Shown here one piece after another: positions 22,675 through 34,079 of a stretch of 64,000 nucleotides of DNA (its first letter is position 1; each line of letters starts with the position of its first letter). The stretch is from Macrolepiota albuminosa. Taxonomy: Eukaryota > Basidiomycota > Agaricomycetes > Agaricales > Agaricaceae. The notes below the pieces were generated by a model. The model ran no database searches. It was given only the letters and a program-made list of their open reading frames with translations, and was not told the DNA's origin. The stretch lies in the NCBI GenBank assembly GCA_027475525.1, contig JAMWFC010000106.1, positions 1-64,000 on the forward strand. The letters are read 5' to 3'. Made by a program: the position numbers and the translations under genes.

Positions 22675-23648
22675 TGTGTACAAGGAAGTTTTGCAGAAAG
22701 ATGGTAGAAGGACAAATACTCAGCCAGAGTCCAGAACATACGAGTAATTTAATATAATCCCAGTCTTTGACTTTGTTGTGAATATCAGTGATCACACTTC
22801 AGGAGGTCGATACTTTTGACATTATTGATGATCATCAACTTGATCCAACCACCGCTTCCGGTACAACTCGCTATAATCTCGCTTGTGCTTTTTGTCAAGA
22901 TCTCAATACAAAAGTTCTCCAAGTTGTACCACTCACCTGCTAACCTAATCCTCAACCTTCTTAACCTCTACATTCTGCAAAAGCTCAAATTCTTTTTGTC
23001 TGCTAACGCCGATGTGCAATTTAGATAGAAATAGAACCTGGAGCATCTCCCCTAACAACGGACGGTTTCATGGTTCCGACCAGGCTGAATGAAAGCAGAC
23101 CCTGGATCCGCGGTTTTCGCTATGTTTCTTCTCACGATGGCTCATTTCGATTGAAATGATGTACATAGGTGTTTCAAGAATACGAACTACAAATGGGGGG
23201 CGCGAGGATGGCAAGGCTGAACCTTGATCGTTCAGAACACCAGCCAACTGTTCTTCAGGTCTTCCCAGCGCCTATGTCCAAGTCAGCCACAGGAGCATTG
23301 TCGTAACATATTCGCAGTCAATCCTGAATTTCGAAATCGAAGGATAATCCGAACTTCCTGTCGTCTCTGCCCAGATACAAATACAGTAGAGACATATGAC
23401 GTTATTTAGAGATAGAAATAAGATGAGACGTACTGGTCAATACAAGAGTAGCTCGATCCGGAGTCAAACATCAGGTTTCTTGACAAGCATCTGCAGCTGG
23501 TGTGTTGATATCCAAATTTGGTTCGGATAATTAATTCGACAGGGTTGATGATAAACGTTTTTGCTTCTTGCTGCACTACTGTGAAAGGTTGAGCTATTCA
23601 AAGTAAGTACTCAGTGTTACGACGAAGTCAGCCACCGATATATTTACA
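22675..23648. other. Intergenic, nothing recognised
   Basis: This is the upstream side of the DUF6534 gene. Short open frames on both strands lack motifs. No repeat was noticed before 23649. Confidence 0.35.
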
Positions 23649-23802
23649 GTAAGTAATGTTAGAACTCGTTACCCAATATAAGTCTAATATGTTCGTAAGT
23701 ATGTGAATCTCCTCAGTCCAGAATAGTAAGTAATGTTAGAACTCGTTACCCAATATAAGTCTAATATGTTCGTAAGTATGTGAATCTCCTCAGTCCAGAA
23801 TA
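23649..23802. repeat. Exact 77-bp tandem duplication at an LTR end
   Basis: Two identical adjacent copies begin gtaagtaatgttagaactcg at 23649 and 23726. The unit covers the left end of the LTR below. Confidence 0.9.
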
Positions 23803-24103
23803 AGTAACTGCGCATTATGTCGTACCTAATATATTCGCAAGCATGTGAATCTAATGGTACGACGTTAGAAAGTTCAATAAACTGTAAGTATGTATGTTGA
23901 CGCACCCTCAGTCACTTATTCTGGACTGAGGGTGCGTCTATGCATGTAGTGATATTTATATGTAAGTATGGAACAAAGGAATGAAGAAAGGTCAAAGAAG
24001 TAAGGCGTACAAAGGAGATGATGTGATATGTGTGACGAGGTGCGAGGTGACGGTGGCCATATGCGATATGGGTGCAAGGCGACGGTGGCCATATAGTCCA
24101 ACA
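23657..24103 (-). mobile_element. Solo-LTR-like element V
   Basis: It begins TGTTAGAAC (23657, or 23734 in the second 77-bp copy) and ends GTCCAACA, resembling both ends of the copia LTR at 56080. Inside are direct repeats 23761-23787 and 23826-23852 (three mismatches) flanking a short loop copy 23788-23809 (cctcagtccagaataagt). A palindrome lies at 23899-23938 with 15-bp perfect arms (gacgcaccctcagtc) whose loop is the same sequence inverted. No matching 5-bp target duplication was seen. Confidence 0.6.
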
Positions 24104-24403
24104 CAAAGTTTTCGTCCCCTTGTCTCTATCTTCCCGATCCTTTTTATCACGGACTACAAACGTTTTACTCAGTTGTGGATGGGTCATGATTGAGGAATCA
24201 CAAACTCGAGAAGGAAAACCGAGAAGGAAGATCTAAATTCCTTACGAATGCAGACCGCGGTGGACTCTGAAATCTGACCTCGAGTAAAAGTAGATCTAGC
24301 CGGGAGGCACCAAAAGGGGCATGTTAATCTTATCAGTGACTGTTTTTGAAGCGCCCTGGATTAGATGATATTGTGAATGCTGCTCTTCATCCCCTAGCTT
24401 GAG

Positions 24404-24957
24404 ATGGCATCTGACTTCACGCTCGTTGATCCAAGGGGATCGGGTACGACCTCGATTCCGTACGTAGCTACGAGTTACCTCAACATTTATAAAGTAACGC
24501 TTGGGACAACTAAGTTCCATAACGCTCGTGGTGTGATCTGCTGTGCCTGGTCTTCAGTCGAAACTGCCGACAGACAAAGCAGGTATGCCAGATCATGGAG
24601 CTACCTGGTCTCATTCGCAGAGTTCCTCACACTTTCCTGGCCCATAATCACAGTCACCGACGCATGGACGGGAAAAGCACATATTGTGACGAGGCTTACG
24701 TTGATTGGAGCGTTTTTGAAGATGGTTAAAACGAACATCCTGCAGTTGTCTCCCTTTGAAACAATGTTGCGGCACTTGTGGCAAATCTCGGACTATGCGT
24801 CATACAAACGCATGCACTGCACGCAGCCGTGGGTGGTACTGTCTGCGTGCTGAAGATATGCACCAAGGCGGGGGAACATGAGTCGATCCTGGAGCTGTGG
24901 AGGAAGAAAGACAGGATGTTTTTGGAGATCGATTTTGAATGGAGCGAGAGGAATTAA
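24404..24957 (+). pseudogene. Possible gene remnant, C-terminal exon
   Basis: An open frame starts at 24404, and in another frame the end reads NVAALVANLGLCVIQTHALH, AAVGGTVCVLKICTKAGEHE and a charged C-terminus to TAA 24957. The second part looks like helical repeat protein. I could not link it to the first part by a clean intron, so this may be the broken end of a larger gene. No family was assigned. Confidence 0.3.
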
Positions 24958-25157
24958 AGTACCTGGTTGAAGAGCATTCTATATCTCGTAATACTCGATA
25001 CTAGGACTTGGCCTATAACGACACTTTTTTTGTAATTAGACATAAGTCAAAATCCTGTAGAGTAAGGACTGTGTAAGTATGAATGGGGTTCAATATAATG
25101 TGAGAATGCATACCTCTAGTAGTAATAAAATTAGAAAAGGAGATATGACGAATTATG

Positions 25158-25634
25158 TTAGAGTTCCATTCTCCTTACACTCTTTGCCACAAAGGCAGAG
25201 GCAGAGTCGAAGGTGGATTCGTCCGTACCGACGCCAGCATCGAGTACCTTGGTTACTCTGGGTTGCCTGCTCCTGAGAATTACGAGAACTCACCTTGTTA
25301 TCCTGATACAACAACGCCGCTGCTGTGGTACGGGAGAGGGCAAAGCTTAGTGAGGACATGCACGCCGTTTTGTGCCTTTTCATTATTACGTTCTTCGAAA
25401 TAACCAATAACTATACTTCAAAGCACCGAAACAGCTCTCATAGCAGCAGCGCGCAAAGTACTTGCTTACCTGAAGCAGTTCGGACAACAGACCTATGCCG
25501 TTGAGGCGTGAGGAAGCGCGGTACCTCGACATTAGGTGTTCACTCGTACCTATCTTAGTCGTTTCTGTGTCCGTCATCCAGACCTCCAGCAGAATAACAT
25601 CATCGTGTTCAGGATGCCTGAACTCACACTGCAA
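25158..25634 (-). CDS. Unidentified 117-residue protein, three exons
   Basis: The exons are 25634-25470 (55 codons), 25392-25294 (33 codons) and 25247-25158 (29 codons plus TAA). The introns have gtaagt/gtgagt donors and ag acceptors, and every exon is in phase 0. The product runs MQCEFRHPEHDDVILLEVWM, GIGLLSELLQ, NVIMKRHKTACMSSLSF and VLDAGVGTDESTFDSASAFV. There is no signal peptide or known motif. Phase-consistent splicing is the only support. It could also be the 3' part of a longer gene. Confidence 0.45.
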
Positions 25635-26094
25635 AGTCGGAAGCCTGGTTGACTGATAACATGCACGTGTTTCTCCTTGCCGGTGTAGTAGGAGTTGGTC
25701 TCTCGGAGGGATTGACCTCAGTAGTCGGTCGTTCCCTGGAGCTGGGGTACGAGGAGGGAGAGAAGCTGTTCTCCGTGGGCTACGGAAGTCACGGAGCTGA
25801 GAAGAGGTCCCGTCTTGAAGTCGGAGGGTTTAGTGTTCGACTTAGAAGGGAAGTCAGGATTAGAACGAGAGAATGTCGAGGTACGACGGAAGGATAACGA
25901 CTGGGGCGAGGTGCCGATTAGCCGTCAGGATCTAGTATGCCGAGAATTATGTTGACACGGAAGACAATGCCGAGTGTGATGCCGATCGATCCGAGATGGT
26001 GTCGAACGGTCCGAAGCGATGCCACGCAGCCGAATCGAGTATCGGAAAAGCCACAACATACACCTTTCTATCGTTTTTATGAAAATTGGGATAG
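25635..26094. other. Intergenic, nothing recognised
   Basis: An 82-codon plus-strand open frame (25649) has no motif. The region ends where segmental copy 1 begins. Confidence 0.3.
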
Positions 26095-26477
26095 GACAGC
26101 CATTGTAACTGTGCAATGGCTGTGGTCTGTAGCTCATGTCTTCTGTGAAGTCATGCCTAATCCAATTGCAGATATGGAACTTTGCAATGCCTAGCCATGA
26201 CGAGGTAAGATAAAGTATCTTGAAGCCGATTTTTTCTCTCCAGAAATTAAGCGAAGCTGAATTTTTTAATTTGGGTTTTTAAAAAGGTTTAAATCTCAAT
26301 TGGATCATCTAGCCCAATTTCTCATGCTCTGCTGCGATCTTTGCAACATTTGATAGAAGAAGCACTGAATGTTTTCAAACCGTGACATGATATATCTTTT
26401 TCGACACAGATGCAAATAAAACTTTCTCTTATAAAGGGGCGTGCACTGGTAAGACTGTCCTGGAAAGCTATATTCAC

Positions 26478-26837
26478 ATGCCACAACATCCGGACGTTTG
26501 TATGTTCTCCGGAAACACCAACTTCCGTATCAGAGATGGACAGTACCACGTAAATTCCCGCACTGCTACTATGTTTTTCGACAACGAGGACTTTGGGATT
26601 CACGGCGGATCTTACAACCTCCATGGTTCTGGCAATGGCAATAAGCAGCATGAGAGAGAGATAATGAGCAGGGATAAGCCAGGGCAGTCAGGGAATAGGC
26701 GCAAGAAGCAAGATAAGGGAGAGGACCGCAGGGCAGTTCGTAATAGGGTATCACAGAGCCGGAAAGCGAAGGCCAAAAAGCCTCAGGGTGAGAAAAAAGG
26801 AAAGGCGAAGGGTAGAACAAGGGTAACAGAAAGGTAG
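26478..26837 (+). CDS. Glycine-motif protein with basic tail (short form)
   Basis: This is 119 residues. Two copies of a motif MF-x2-N-x2-F-x-I-x-(D/G)-G-x-Y are seen (MFSGNTNFRIRDGQYHV and MFFDNEDFGIHGGSYNL). A linker QHEREIMSRDKPGQSGN and a highly basic tail (RRAVRNRVSQSRKAKAKK ... GKAKGR) follow. The NFxIxGGxY pattern resembles the short beta-arch-like motif found before NACHT domains in Agaricomycete NLR-type proteins; that link is inference. No NTPase is present here. A 312-residue relative lies at 31352. Confidence 0.5.
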   Translation: MPQHPDVCMFSGNTNFRIRDGQYHVNSRTATMFFDNEDFGIHGGSYNLHGSGNGNKQHEREIMSRDKPGQSGNRRKKQDKGEDRRAVRNRVSQSRKAKAKKPQGEKKGKAKGRTRVTER

Positions 26838-26964
26838 GGAAAAGACAGCGTGCTCTGTCGGACAAGGATTGACACCGAATTTGCAGGGATGCAAGTTTCA
26901 AACTGGAGATTACCAGTGATCCTACTTCGAAGCAAAAGTGAACCTGGTAAAATAAAGGTAAATC

Positions 26965-27300
26965 AAGTTATACTAACTCTGACCAAAGTAATGACTTGTC
27001 TGCCCTCAAGGCAGATGGAGTGACGATGTGGCCATAGTCATTGTTTGGGTCAAGAACGAGAATGTTTTCGAGGTTCGGGCTGACGGGAATTGTGAGAGTG
27101 GTTGTCAAATAGTCGCAGTTCCCATCCTCGTAGTGTGTGAGACCGTTAGGCGATTCTATGATCGTTGTCATCAGACCTTCTTTTTTCTGGTCCTCTACCC
27201 TGGTCTCGATCGGAAAGTTCCAGGTGATATTTAGTTGACCATACAAAGGATTGCACAGACCATTTCTCCATTTGTGACAGTGTACTATTTGCCTACTCTG
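26965..27300 (-). pseudogene. Unnamed protein fragment (copy 1)
   Basis: From 27246 the minus strand encodes MYGQLNITWNFPIETRVEDQ, SPNGLTHYEDGNCDYLTTTL, NLENILVLDPNNDYGHIVTP and SALRADKSLLWSELV. The upstream text YTVTNGEMVCAIL is in a shifted frame. It ends where similarity with copy 2 meets the motif-gene block. I do not recognise the family. Confidence 0.45.
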
Positions 27301-28149
27301 AGCTAAACTTGAAGATGTGACTCTGACGCAGAAAACGGGCTTATAACAAATCGCTTTTCTGCAGTATCACGCTAGTTATGCTAATCTTTCAAGCCTCATT
27401 CGACTGATTGGTGACTGCAGATATTTGATTTTCCATCTACATGGTCTTGGCAAACATATAAGTTTAAATCTCATCACCAATAATGAATACTGACCTAGGA
27501 ACGGAAACCAGTCTACTCTTAACACATTCTCCATGACGTACGGCCTTCAATTCGTTCGATAACTATAAGGCTGAACGTCCGTAAACGACACGATACTCAA
27601 TACCTCGCGCCAACTTGACATCAGCATTCTCAACAAGTGGGTATGTAATAACTTTACGTAGAAAAGAAGTTACATTGCTTCCGAGCTGACGTCATACACG
27701 GGAGCAATCAAGATTTCAGGACAACAATGGATAACATATGCTGCGGCAGAGATAATTAGATGATCAACGTTGGAAACACACTATCCTCATTGGTGGACAG
27801 AGGCCCATGGCCAATGGCCTTACCGCTATATTGTATGAAATACTCCACCATTTCTGAACGTCGTACCAGAGACCAAAACTCGATGCTCTTGATCCCTCGC
27901 ATTTAAAGGACAGGGTGGGAAGCCATCTCCGCGAAACACGCTATCCGGTGTGCTAAGTCCCGTTCCTACAGGGGGACTCGTTTGCAGATACCGTTGCACA
28001 TAAACCAACTTTTCCATCAATCATCGCTGTGCAACACGAATATCCTCGTCTTTGACTGGCTCTTTTTCGGTAGCGTCTTTATCGCTATCTAAAAGTCGAC
28101 CAAAGTCGTACATATGGGCGGTCTATTCATGAGGTCCTCGTCGTCCTCG

Positions 28150-29215
28150 TCGTCAAAAACCTGAGTTTGTTCTTTTCTTGTTTCAAAGCATGTCTGATAT
28201 CGTACGTTCTTTTCCATTCAACGGCGGCCGAGCTCAACCTACCTGTCTACTAGTTCTTCAACCTCACTGTCAAGCTCATCGTCCACCTCGGCAGCGGCGA
28301 CACCCACCTGAGCATCACCACGACGACGACTCCAGCGATACCAACAGCGATCACCAGCTCTGACCTGTCGTCGACGGCAACGACTGCAACGACAACGACG
28401 ACCATAGACTTGACTGACACCGCTACCTCAAACTCAATCATTATTCACACAACGTTGAGCACGCCCACCATCAGCACAACTTCCGTAACCTCGCCGACTT
28501 TAATAACTCCCACGACCACTTCCTTATTGACGAGCACTCCGGTCACGATTGTAGGTCCAGCCGTCGTCACCCACGACTTCTGATGATGTTACCACCATTT
28601 CTACTTTATCGCAGACCCCGAATAATACTGCTGCTCCGTCTTCATCCACTGAGTGCGTTAGTTCTCCCTTGGATTCTCTTTTCCATCGTTTACATTTGAG
28701 GTATTACTCACAACGTACCTTTAGTTTCTTTTGAAACAAAGGCGCCGTTGCAGGTGTATTTACCGTTGTCAGCCTCCTCATTGCAGCTTTGCTCGTCATC
28801 CTTGTCGTGACCATCATCTGTCGCCGCCGCGCCAAGCAATTCGACCGTGAAATTGAAGTTGCCGCGGCAGAAGCCGCTGCTGCACCAGCAACCGACTACG
28901 TACAACCCACAGTACTCAGACATCTCCTCGCACGGAACATACTCCCAGCCACCTCTCGGTTCACAAGAGATGTATGACATGCACGACCTCGGTCCTACAC
29001 CGGGAGAACTTTATAATAATCCGTACGCTTCTGGTGGTGCGGCTGGCGCTGCGGGCGTCGGTGTCACACAGGTACGGAGCACGAGGGATCCCGGGGCGTG
29101 TCACCGTATTGGATGGTACTTGATGACAGAATTATGATAGAAATACAGTGGAAGTACGTCGTATCCCTGTGACAAATTTTCACGGTATATTGTCAATGGA
29201 TTAGATCACGCTGTG
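28150..29215 (+). pseudogene. Decayed copy of the Mid2-like gene
   Basis: It is parallel to 12780-10770 on the opposite strand. Shared text includes gatatcgtacgttc/ttttcc, acggcggccgagctcaac, aaggcgccgttgcaggtgta and the tyrosine-rich YNPQYSDISSHGTYSQPPLG. Frameshifts split the stalk, a stop lies before the membrane segment, the Asp-rich stretch is deleted, and the tail ends at about 29100. The shared flank tgtcaccgtattggatggta continues to 29215. It lies between the two segmental duplication copies. Confidence 0.75.
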
Positions 29216-29484
29216 AAAAACATGTCAATTAAAGAGAACGTGAGTGCCAATGGACTATATAGAGAGCTGACATGTGGCCTGAGCAGAACAGACACCCAAG
29301 TGATATCGCGCCAGCGCGGAAAATTTCCTTAACGAGAAAGACGATGGATTGCCATAAAACAAACATAGAACAGTCATTGTAACTGTGCAGTAGCTGTGGT
29401 CTGTAGCTCATATCTTCTGTTCTTCTGTGAAGTTCTGCCTGATCTAATTTCAGTATGGGACTTTGCATTGCCCAGCCATAACTA

Positions 29485-30845
29485 AGCACCAGATATTGGC
29501 AGGGTGATATATCACACACTTGTGATTAGAAGCTAAGCATGATATATTATGGCTTCTAACTACAAGACCGATCTGATATATGAAAGCCTTGTAGCCTCAC
29601 GTGTAGCTGAAATCCTTCTCACGGTTGATGACCTGCTCTCCGGCGACGTCCAAATACCTGCTCACGTTGTGGTAGACAATGCTCAGACTACTCCGATTGC
29701 CTCAGCTCATCACTCACCCCATCATGGCACACATCCATCAAAGATTGATTCGATCTCAGGCACTTTATCTCTCTCGGCATTATTTCATCTTTCTCTGGTT
29801 GGCATTATACGTAAATTGTTGCTAGAGAATCGCAATGTTGTCACTATCAATTGTAATGTCCACTGTTTATGATAGTTTAGAAAAACATGAAGTTTTCACA
29901 ACATAGAATAACATAAAAGTTTTTATGACATAGGATGTTCAACATGATATTGGTCTCTATTTGGCACACCGATGCCAATATTGAGCTGAGAGCTCAGGCC
30001 TGCCTATTTTTGTTCACATGTTATATATGATCGAGAGCCACCTGTTGTTGGGCATAGCCAACTGCAGTATTGCAATGGACATGAGAATAGGTCTCTTGAA
30101 GTATCATGTCCCAACCAATCTTACAGAGTGGTGCATGTACCCTAATAACTATTCTGATAGAAATTTTAAATTAAACAGAGTTTTTGAGTTTTCGTCAGAC
30201 GAAGCTAAATATGTGCCCAAGTCTGCTCATGATTTTGCTTTAATCTTTACTCCGACCCCCTCCATCTGTGAAAATACATGGCTCAGCCTCCAATATACAA
30301 CACTTCAGAAGAACAAAGACTTGCTCAGAATGCCAGAAACAAGCAGAGTTATCACAAGTAAGTATAGTTTTTGCATACATAGTCACCTCAGTGTTGGTAA
30401 TAATAACAATACTCATACAATTTCTCTCTTGCATCATTCTCGCTGTCTGTCATCTATTCGGAGAAACTCTTGCATAGCACTACTACTATCTGTATCATCA
30501 TCCAATGCTGTGCTTGTCATTTTCTCATGTCATTTGCATTGTAAAACAAAGAATACATATGTTGCGAAGATCTGTGCCCTGTGACCATCTAGAGATTTAG
30601 AATGAGATCGACTGATCTGAAATGAGATCCAGGAACCGCTGCACGTGAGAAGTGGCGGGAAGGGCGCGCTGTAAGCAGGCGGACATACAAGGAACACCTA
30701 TATTTGGCCAGAGCGTCGGAAAGCAGCCGGTGTGCAAGCATGCTATTTGGTCCTGCATGGTCATGTCACGTGTACTTGTAACGACAAGCTGTAATATATC
30801 ATGGCTTGACTTGTACTTACAAGACTTTAATATATCAAACTGACT
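29485..30845. other. Insertion in segmental copy 2
   Basis: Both sides carry aactaa (near 29479 and 30856), as expected for a target duplication. Inside, a plus-strand segment at 30278-30361 reads MAQPPIYNTSEEQRLAQNAR with NKQSYHK and ends at a gtaagt donor, resembling the start of a basic-region ORF common in basidiomycete TE-associated genes. A 107-codon open frame lies at 29549-29872. No terminal repeats were confirmed. Confidence 0.35.
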
Positions 30846-31351
30846 ATATGGCCTGAACTAAGATAAAGCATCTTGAAGTCAAAAATCAGGAAACATGGAG
30901 TAAATGCATTTTTTTCTCCAAGAAATTGAGAATACAGCGAGGCTGAAATTTTTAATCTGCTTTTTGAAATCGGTTTAAATCTAAATAAATCATCTTCCCA
31001 TGCTCTCCTGACATCTCTACAACATTTGACAGATGACATGATGCATTTTTTCGAGACACAGATGCCAATAAAATCTTTCTCTCTGTTGGAACCTGACAGT
31101 CCGTAGGTATATGACTGAATAGATCAGTGCTCTATGTATATGTTACGACGAGATGGACTCACCCTCAGCACAATGTATATTTGTCTATGGGGGTGTGTCA
31201 TGTGTTATGATAGTATGTCTGTATGTCCGTATATGGTAACAAGTGGCACTTTACCACGCCTGCGGAGCGATGAAGGCGATGTTCCCGTAAATTACAAACA
31301 CTCTTCTCGATGGGCGCGCATTTGTAAGACTGTCCTCGAAAGTCCTCTAAC

Positions 31352-32290
31352 ATGTCCCGACACCCAGACATTTGCATGTTCTCTGGAAACTCTGGTTTCT
31401 GTACCAACGACGGAGAATACCGTGCGCATACTACCTGCAGCTCGAGCAGTATGGTAATGTTTTACAACAACGAAGATTTTGAAAGGAGGGGAACTCCTCG
31501 CAGCACGCAACTTCGATACGATTGTAATAGGCAGCATGAGAGGGAGAACAGGCCGGGAAACTACCGCATGTGTCGGTTTCATAACAATCGTGATTTTCGA
31601 CACACAAACAGAAATGAAGAGTTGTCTGCTCCCGGCTGTTGCAGTCGGCAGGATGAGAGGGGGATCCTGAGCATGGATAGGCTGGGACCGCCAGGGAATA
31701 GACAAAGTTCCGGTGGGGAATTCCAAGGCCATGGCGGTGACAGGCAAGAACAGCCAAGGGAAGGGCAAGGGCAAGCAAGGGAAGGGCACGGCGTGGCGCT
31801 GAACATGCAAGACGAACGTCCAGACATTTGTATGTTCGTTGGCAACAAGAATTTCAGAATCTTTGATGGAAGGTACGACGTGCATGGCCCCGGCAGGATT
31901 GGGATGTTTCATGGCAACGAGTGTTTTGAAACCACAGGCGGATTATACGAGTTGCATGGCTATTGCAGTGCGCAGCATGAGAGGGGGAACATGAGCGCGG
32001 ATATGCCGGGGCAGTCAGGGAATAGCCATGGTTTTGGTCGGGAACGGCAAGACCAGGGCGGTGACAAGCAAGGCAGGGAAGGACAAGGACAAGCAATAGA
32101 AGGACGCGGCGGGACGTTGAACATGAAAGGCTTGAGTAAGTCAATGCCTAAGCACAAGAAGCGAGGAAAGGGAGAGGACCGCAAGACAGTCCGTAATAGG
32201 GTATCACAGAGCCAGAAAGCGAGGGCCATAAAACAGCAGGGTGAAAAGAAAGGAAAGACGAATGGTAGAGCAAGAGTAACAGAAAGGTAG
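31352..32290 (+). CDS. Glycine-motif protein, expanded form (312 aa)
   Basis: This is the relative of the 119-residue protein at 26478. Five motif copies are visible: MFSGNSGFCTNDGEY (residue 9), MFYNNEDFERRG, FHNNRDFRHTN (degenerate), MFVGNKNFRIFDGRYDVHG and MFHGNECFETTGGLYELHG. They fall into three units, each followed by a (Q)HER/DER linker. Two Gln/Gly/Arg-rich linkers occur (GGDRQEQPREGQGQAREGHG). The C-terminal basic tail (KTVRNRVSQSQKARAIKQQ) is shared. The frame is intact with no introns. A nucleic-acid or scaffold role is only suggested by the composition. Confidence 0.5.
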   Translation: MSRHPDICMFSGNSGFCTNDGEYRAHTTCSSSSMVMFYNNEDFERRGTPRSTQLRYDCNRQHERENRPGNYRMCRFHNNRDFRHTNRNEELSAPGCCSRQDERGILSMDRLGPPGNRQSSGGEFQGHGGDRQEQPREGQGQAREGHGVALNMQDERPDICMFVGNKNFRIFDGRYDVHGPGRIGMFHGNECFETTGGLYELHGYCSAQHERGNMSADMPGQSGNSHGFGRERQDQGGDKQGREGQGQAIEGRGGTLNMKGLSKSMPKHKKRGKGEDRKTVRNRVSQSQKARAIKQQGEKKGKTNGRARVTER

Positions 32291-32436
32291 GGAAAAGGTA
32301 GTGCTCTGTTGGACAAGGATTGACACCAAATCTACAGGGCAGGAAGTGTCAAACTAGAGACTGACAGTGATCCTACTTCGAAGCAAAAGTGGACCTGGTG
32401 AAATCAAAGTAAATCAAGTTATAGTTATATTAACCC

Positions 32437-33459
32437 TGTTAGTATTTCACCATCTCATGACATCACACCAGCCACTCGCCACGCAGGGCCACTGAGGATA
32501 ATGCCTCGTGACTCCGGATTCACTATCAAACGCCAGCGTCATATGTTACATCATAGTTCGTATGTTTTATTTCTTACGTATATGTTTTAAAAACTTTATA
32601 TTGATTACTCATACATGACGTCCTCTTGTCTAACTATTACGATAGTATATTATATCGAGACACACCTGGAGATGGATTATCTTACGATTGAATACATTTG
32701 TTTGCCTATATGCTGCGTCACACTGGCCACAGCCGCCAATGCTTTGTCCCACTTCTCCCATTATCACTAACACACTTCCATCGTTCACGATACTTATATA
32801 TGTTGCAAATAGAACCCTAATTGTAGACGTAAATATAGATCTAGTCCTCAGTATAATGTAGTATGACTGAGGGGTGGCGCTGTGTATCTCTAGATATGAC
32901 GAAAAAAAAATAAGGTTCAATAGCAAAGACCGATCGCTATAGCCACCAGAGCTCAGAGGGCTTCGTAAAAATATGAGAGAGGTATCCGAAAATGGTAAGG
33001 CGATCACCTAATTTTGGGGACGACGTAGGATCGACTTGTTGAGTGAGTCTCTTCCTCAACACTAATGATACAGGTTGTAAGCAATCTTCTACGGTATGGG
33101 TAAGTAAATGTCCGATGTACAACTAAGTTCTGTGCTTACCCTCAGTCTCTGTATTCAATCGACTGTGGGTACTGGTTGTCCGTTTCCGACGTATATATTC
33201 ATGTCGACCATTGTCTCTTTGTTCTGCATTGACCCTGGTCAGGGTCCAGTCACTGTCTTTGTTCTCCATTGGTCCATGCTCACGGTGGTTACATCGCGTC
33301 GAATCGCAACAATATATAGACAACTACGATAGACCAACCCCTCAGTCATTTATACCGGATTGAGGTGTGAGTAACTACGTTCATCACACGATCTACATAC
33401 AAACTGACTGCTGCCTCTAGAGTAAACTTATATTTGTTCATAGGTCTGACATTTTAACA
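32437..33459. mobile_element. LTR-type insertion in segmental copy 2
   Basis: Copy 1 is uninterrupted here. The insertion starts TGTTAGTATTTCACC and ends CATTTTAACA, flanked by aaccc (32432-32436) and aactc (33460-33464), a 5-bp duplication with one change. Inside are the repeat shared with 10185-10440 and two imperfect palindromes of the cctcag type (about 33139-33172 and 33342-33367). It is probably nested non-autonomous elements. No protein domain was seen. Confidence 0.6.
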
Positions 33460-33790
33460 AACTCTGACCAAAATAATGACTTGTCTACCCTCATTGAGGA
33501 CAGATGGAGTGACGATGTGTTAGCATGCCTTAATCGTGGCCATCGTCATTGTTCGGGTCAAGAACGAGACTATTTTAGAGGTTTGGGCCGGCGGGAATTG
33601 TGAGAGTGGTTGTCGAATAGTCGCAGTCCTCACAATACAAGTTCCTCGTAGCCTGTGAGACCGTTAAGTTATGTTATCATCGTTGTCATCGGACCTTCTT
33701 TTTTCTGGTTCTCTACCCTGGTCCCGATCGGAAAGTTCCAGATGATTTTTTGTTGACCGTACAAAGACCATTTCTCCAGTTGTGACAGCG
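33460..33790 (-). pseudogene. Unnamed protein fragment (copy 2)
   Basis: This is the same text as 26965-27300 with about 10 percent differences and extra frameshifts (for example at 33515-33540 and 33640). No open frame spans it. Just beyond it on the plus strand, ggtatgaattcaccctgcc (about 33807) matches the 19.6-kb locus. Confidence 0.5.
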
Positions 33791-34079
33791 TACTGTTCTG
33801 CGGTCTTTAAGGTATGAATTCACCCTGCCTACTTGAAGCTGAACTCGAAGATGAAGATGTAACTCTGAATTTTCCTCTTTTCGCAGAAAAGCTTATAACA
33901 AATCGCTTTTGGTAGTCATGCTGATCTTTCAAGCCTCATTTGACTGATCGTGGCTGTAGAGATTTGGTTTTATGTCTACATGGTCTTGGGAAAACGTATG
34001 AGGTTACTTACTTACATACAGCTCGTCGCCCATATGAATACTGACCTAGGAACGGAAACCAACCTACTCTAACACGTCT

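Larger units (their letters stand above)
26095..28145. repeat. Segmental duplication, copy 1 (compact)
   Basis: Blocks in this 2.05-kb stretch recur in the same order and orientation between 29370 and 36945: 26095-26195 with 29370-29480, 26210-26955 with 30845-32430, 26965-27650 with 33460-34505, and 27680-28145 with 36515-36945. Copy 1 lacks the insertions that expand copy 2 to about 7.6 kb. Confidence 0.75.

Noticed and set aside
30018..30584. 188-codon plus-strand ORF
   Set aside because: It overlaps a more plausible exon in another frame ending at a gtaagt donor (30278-30361), and its own sequence has no motif.
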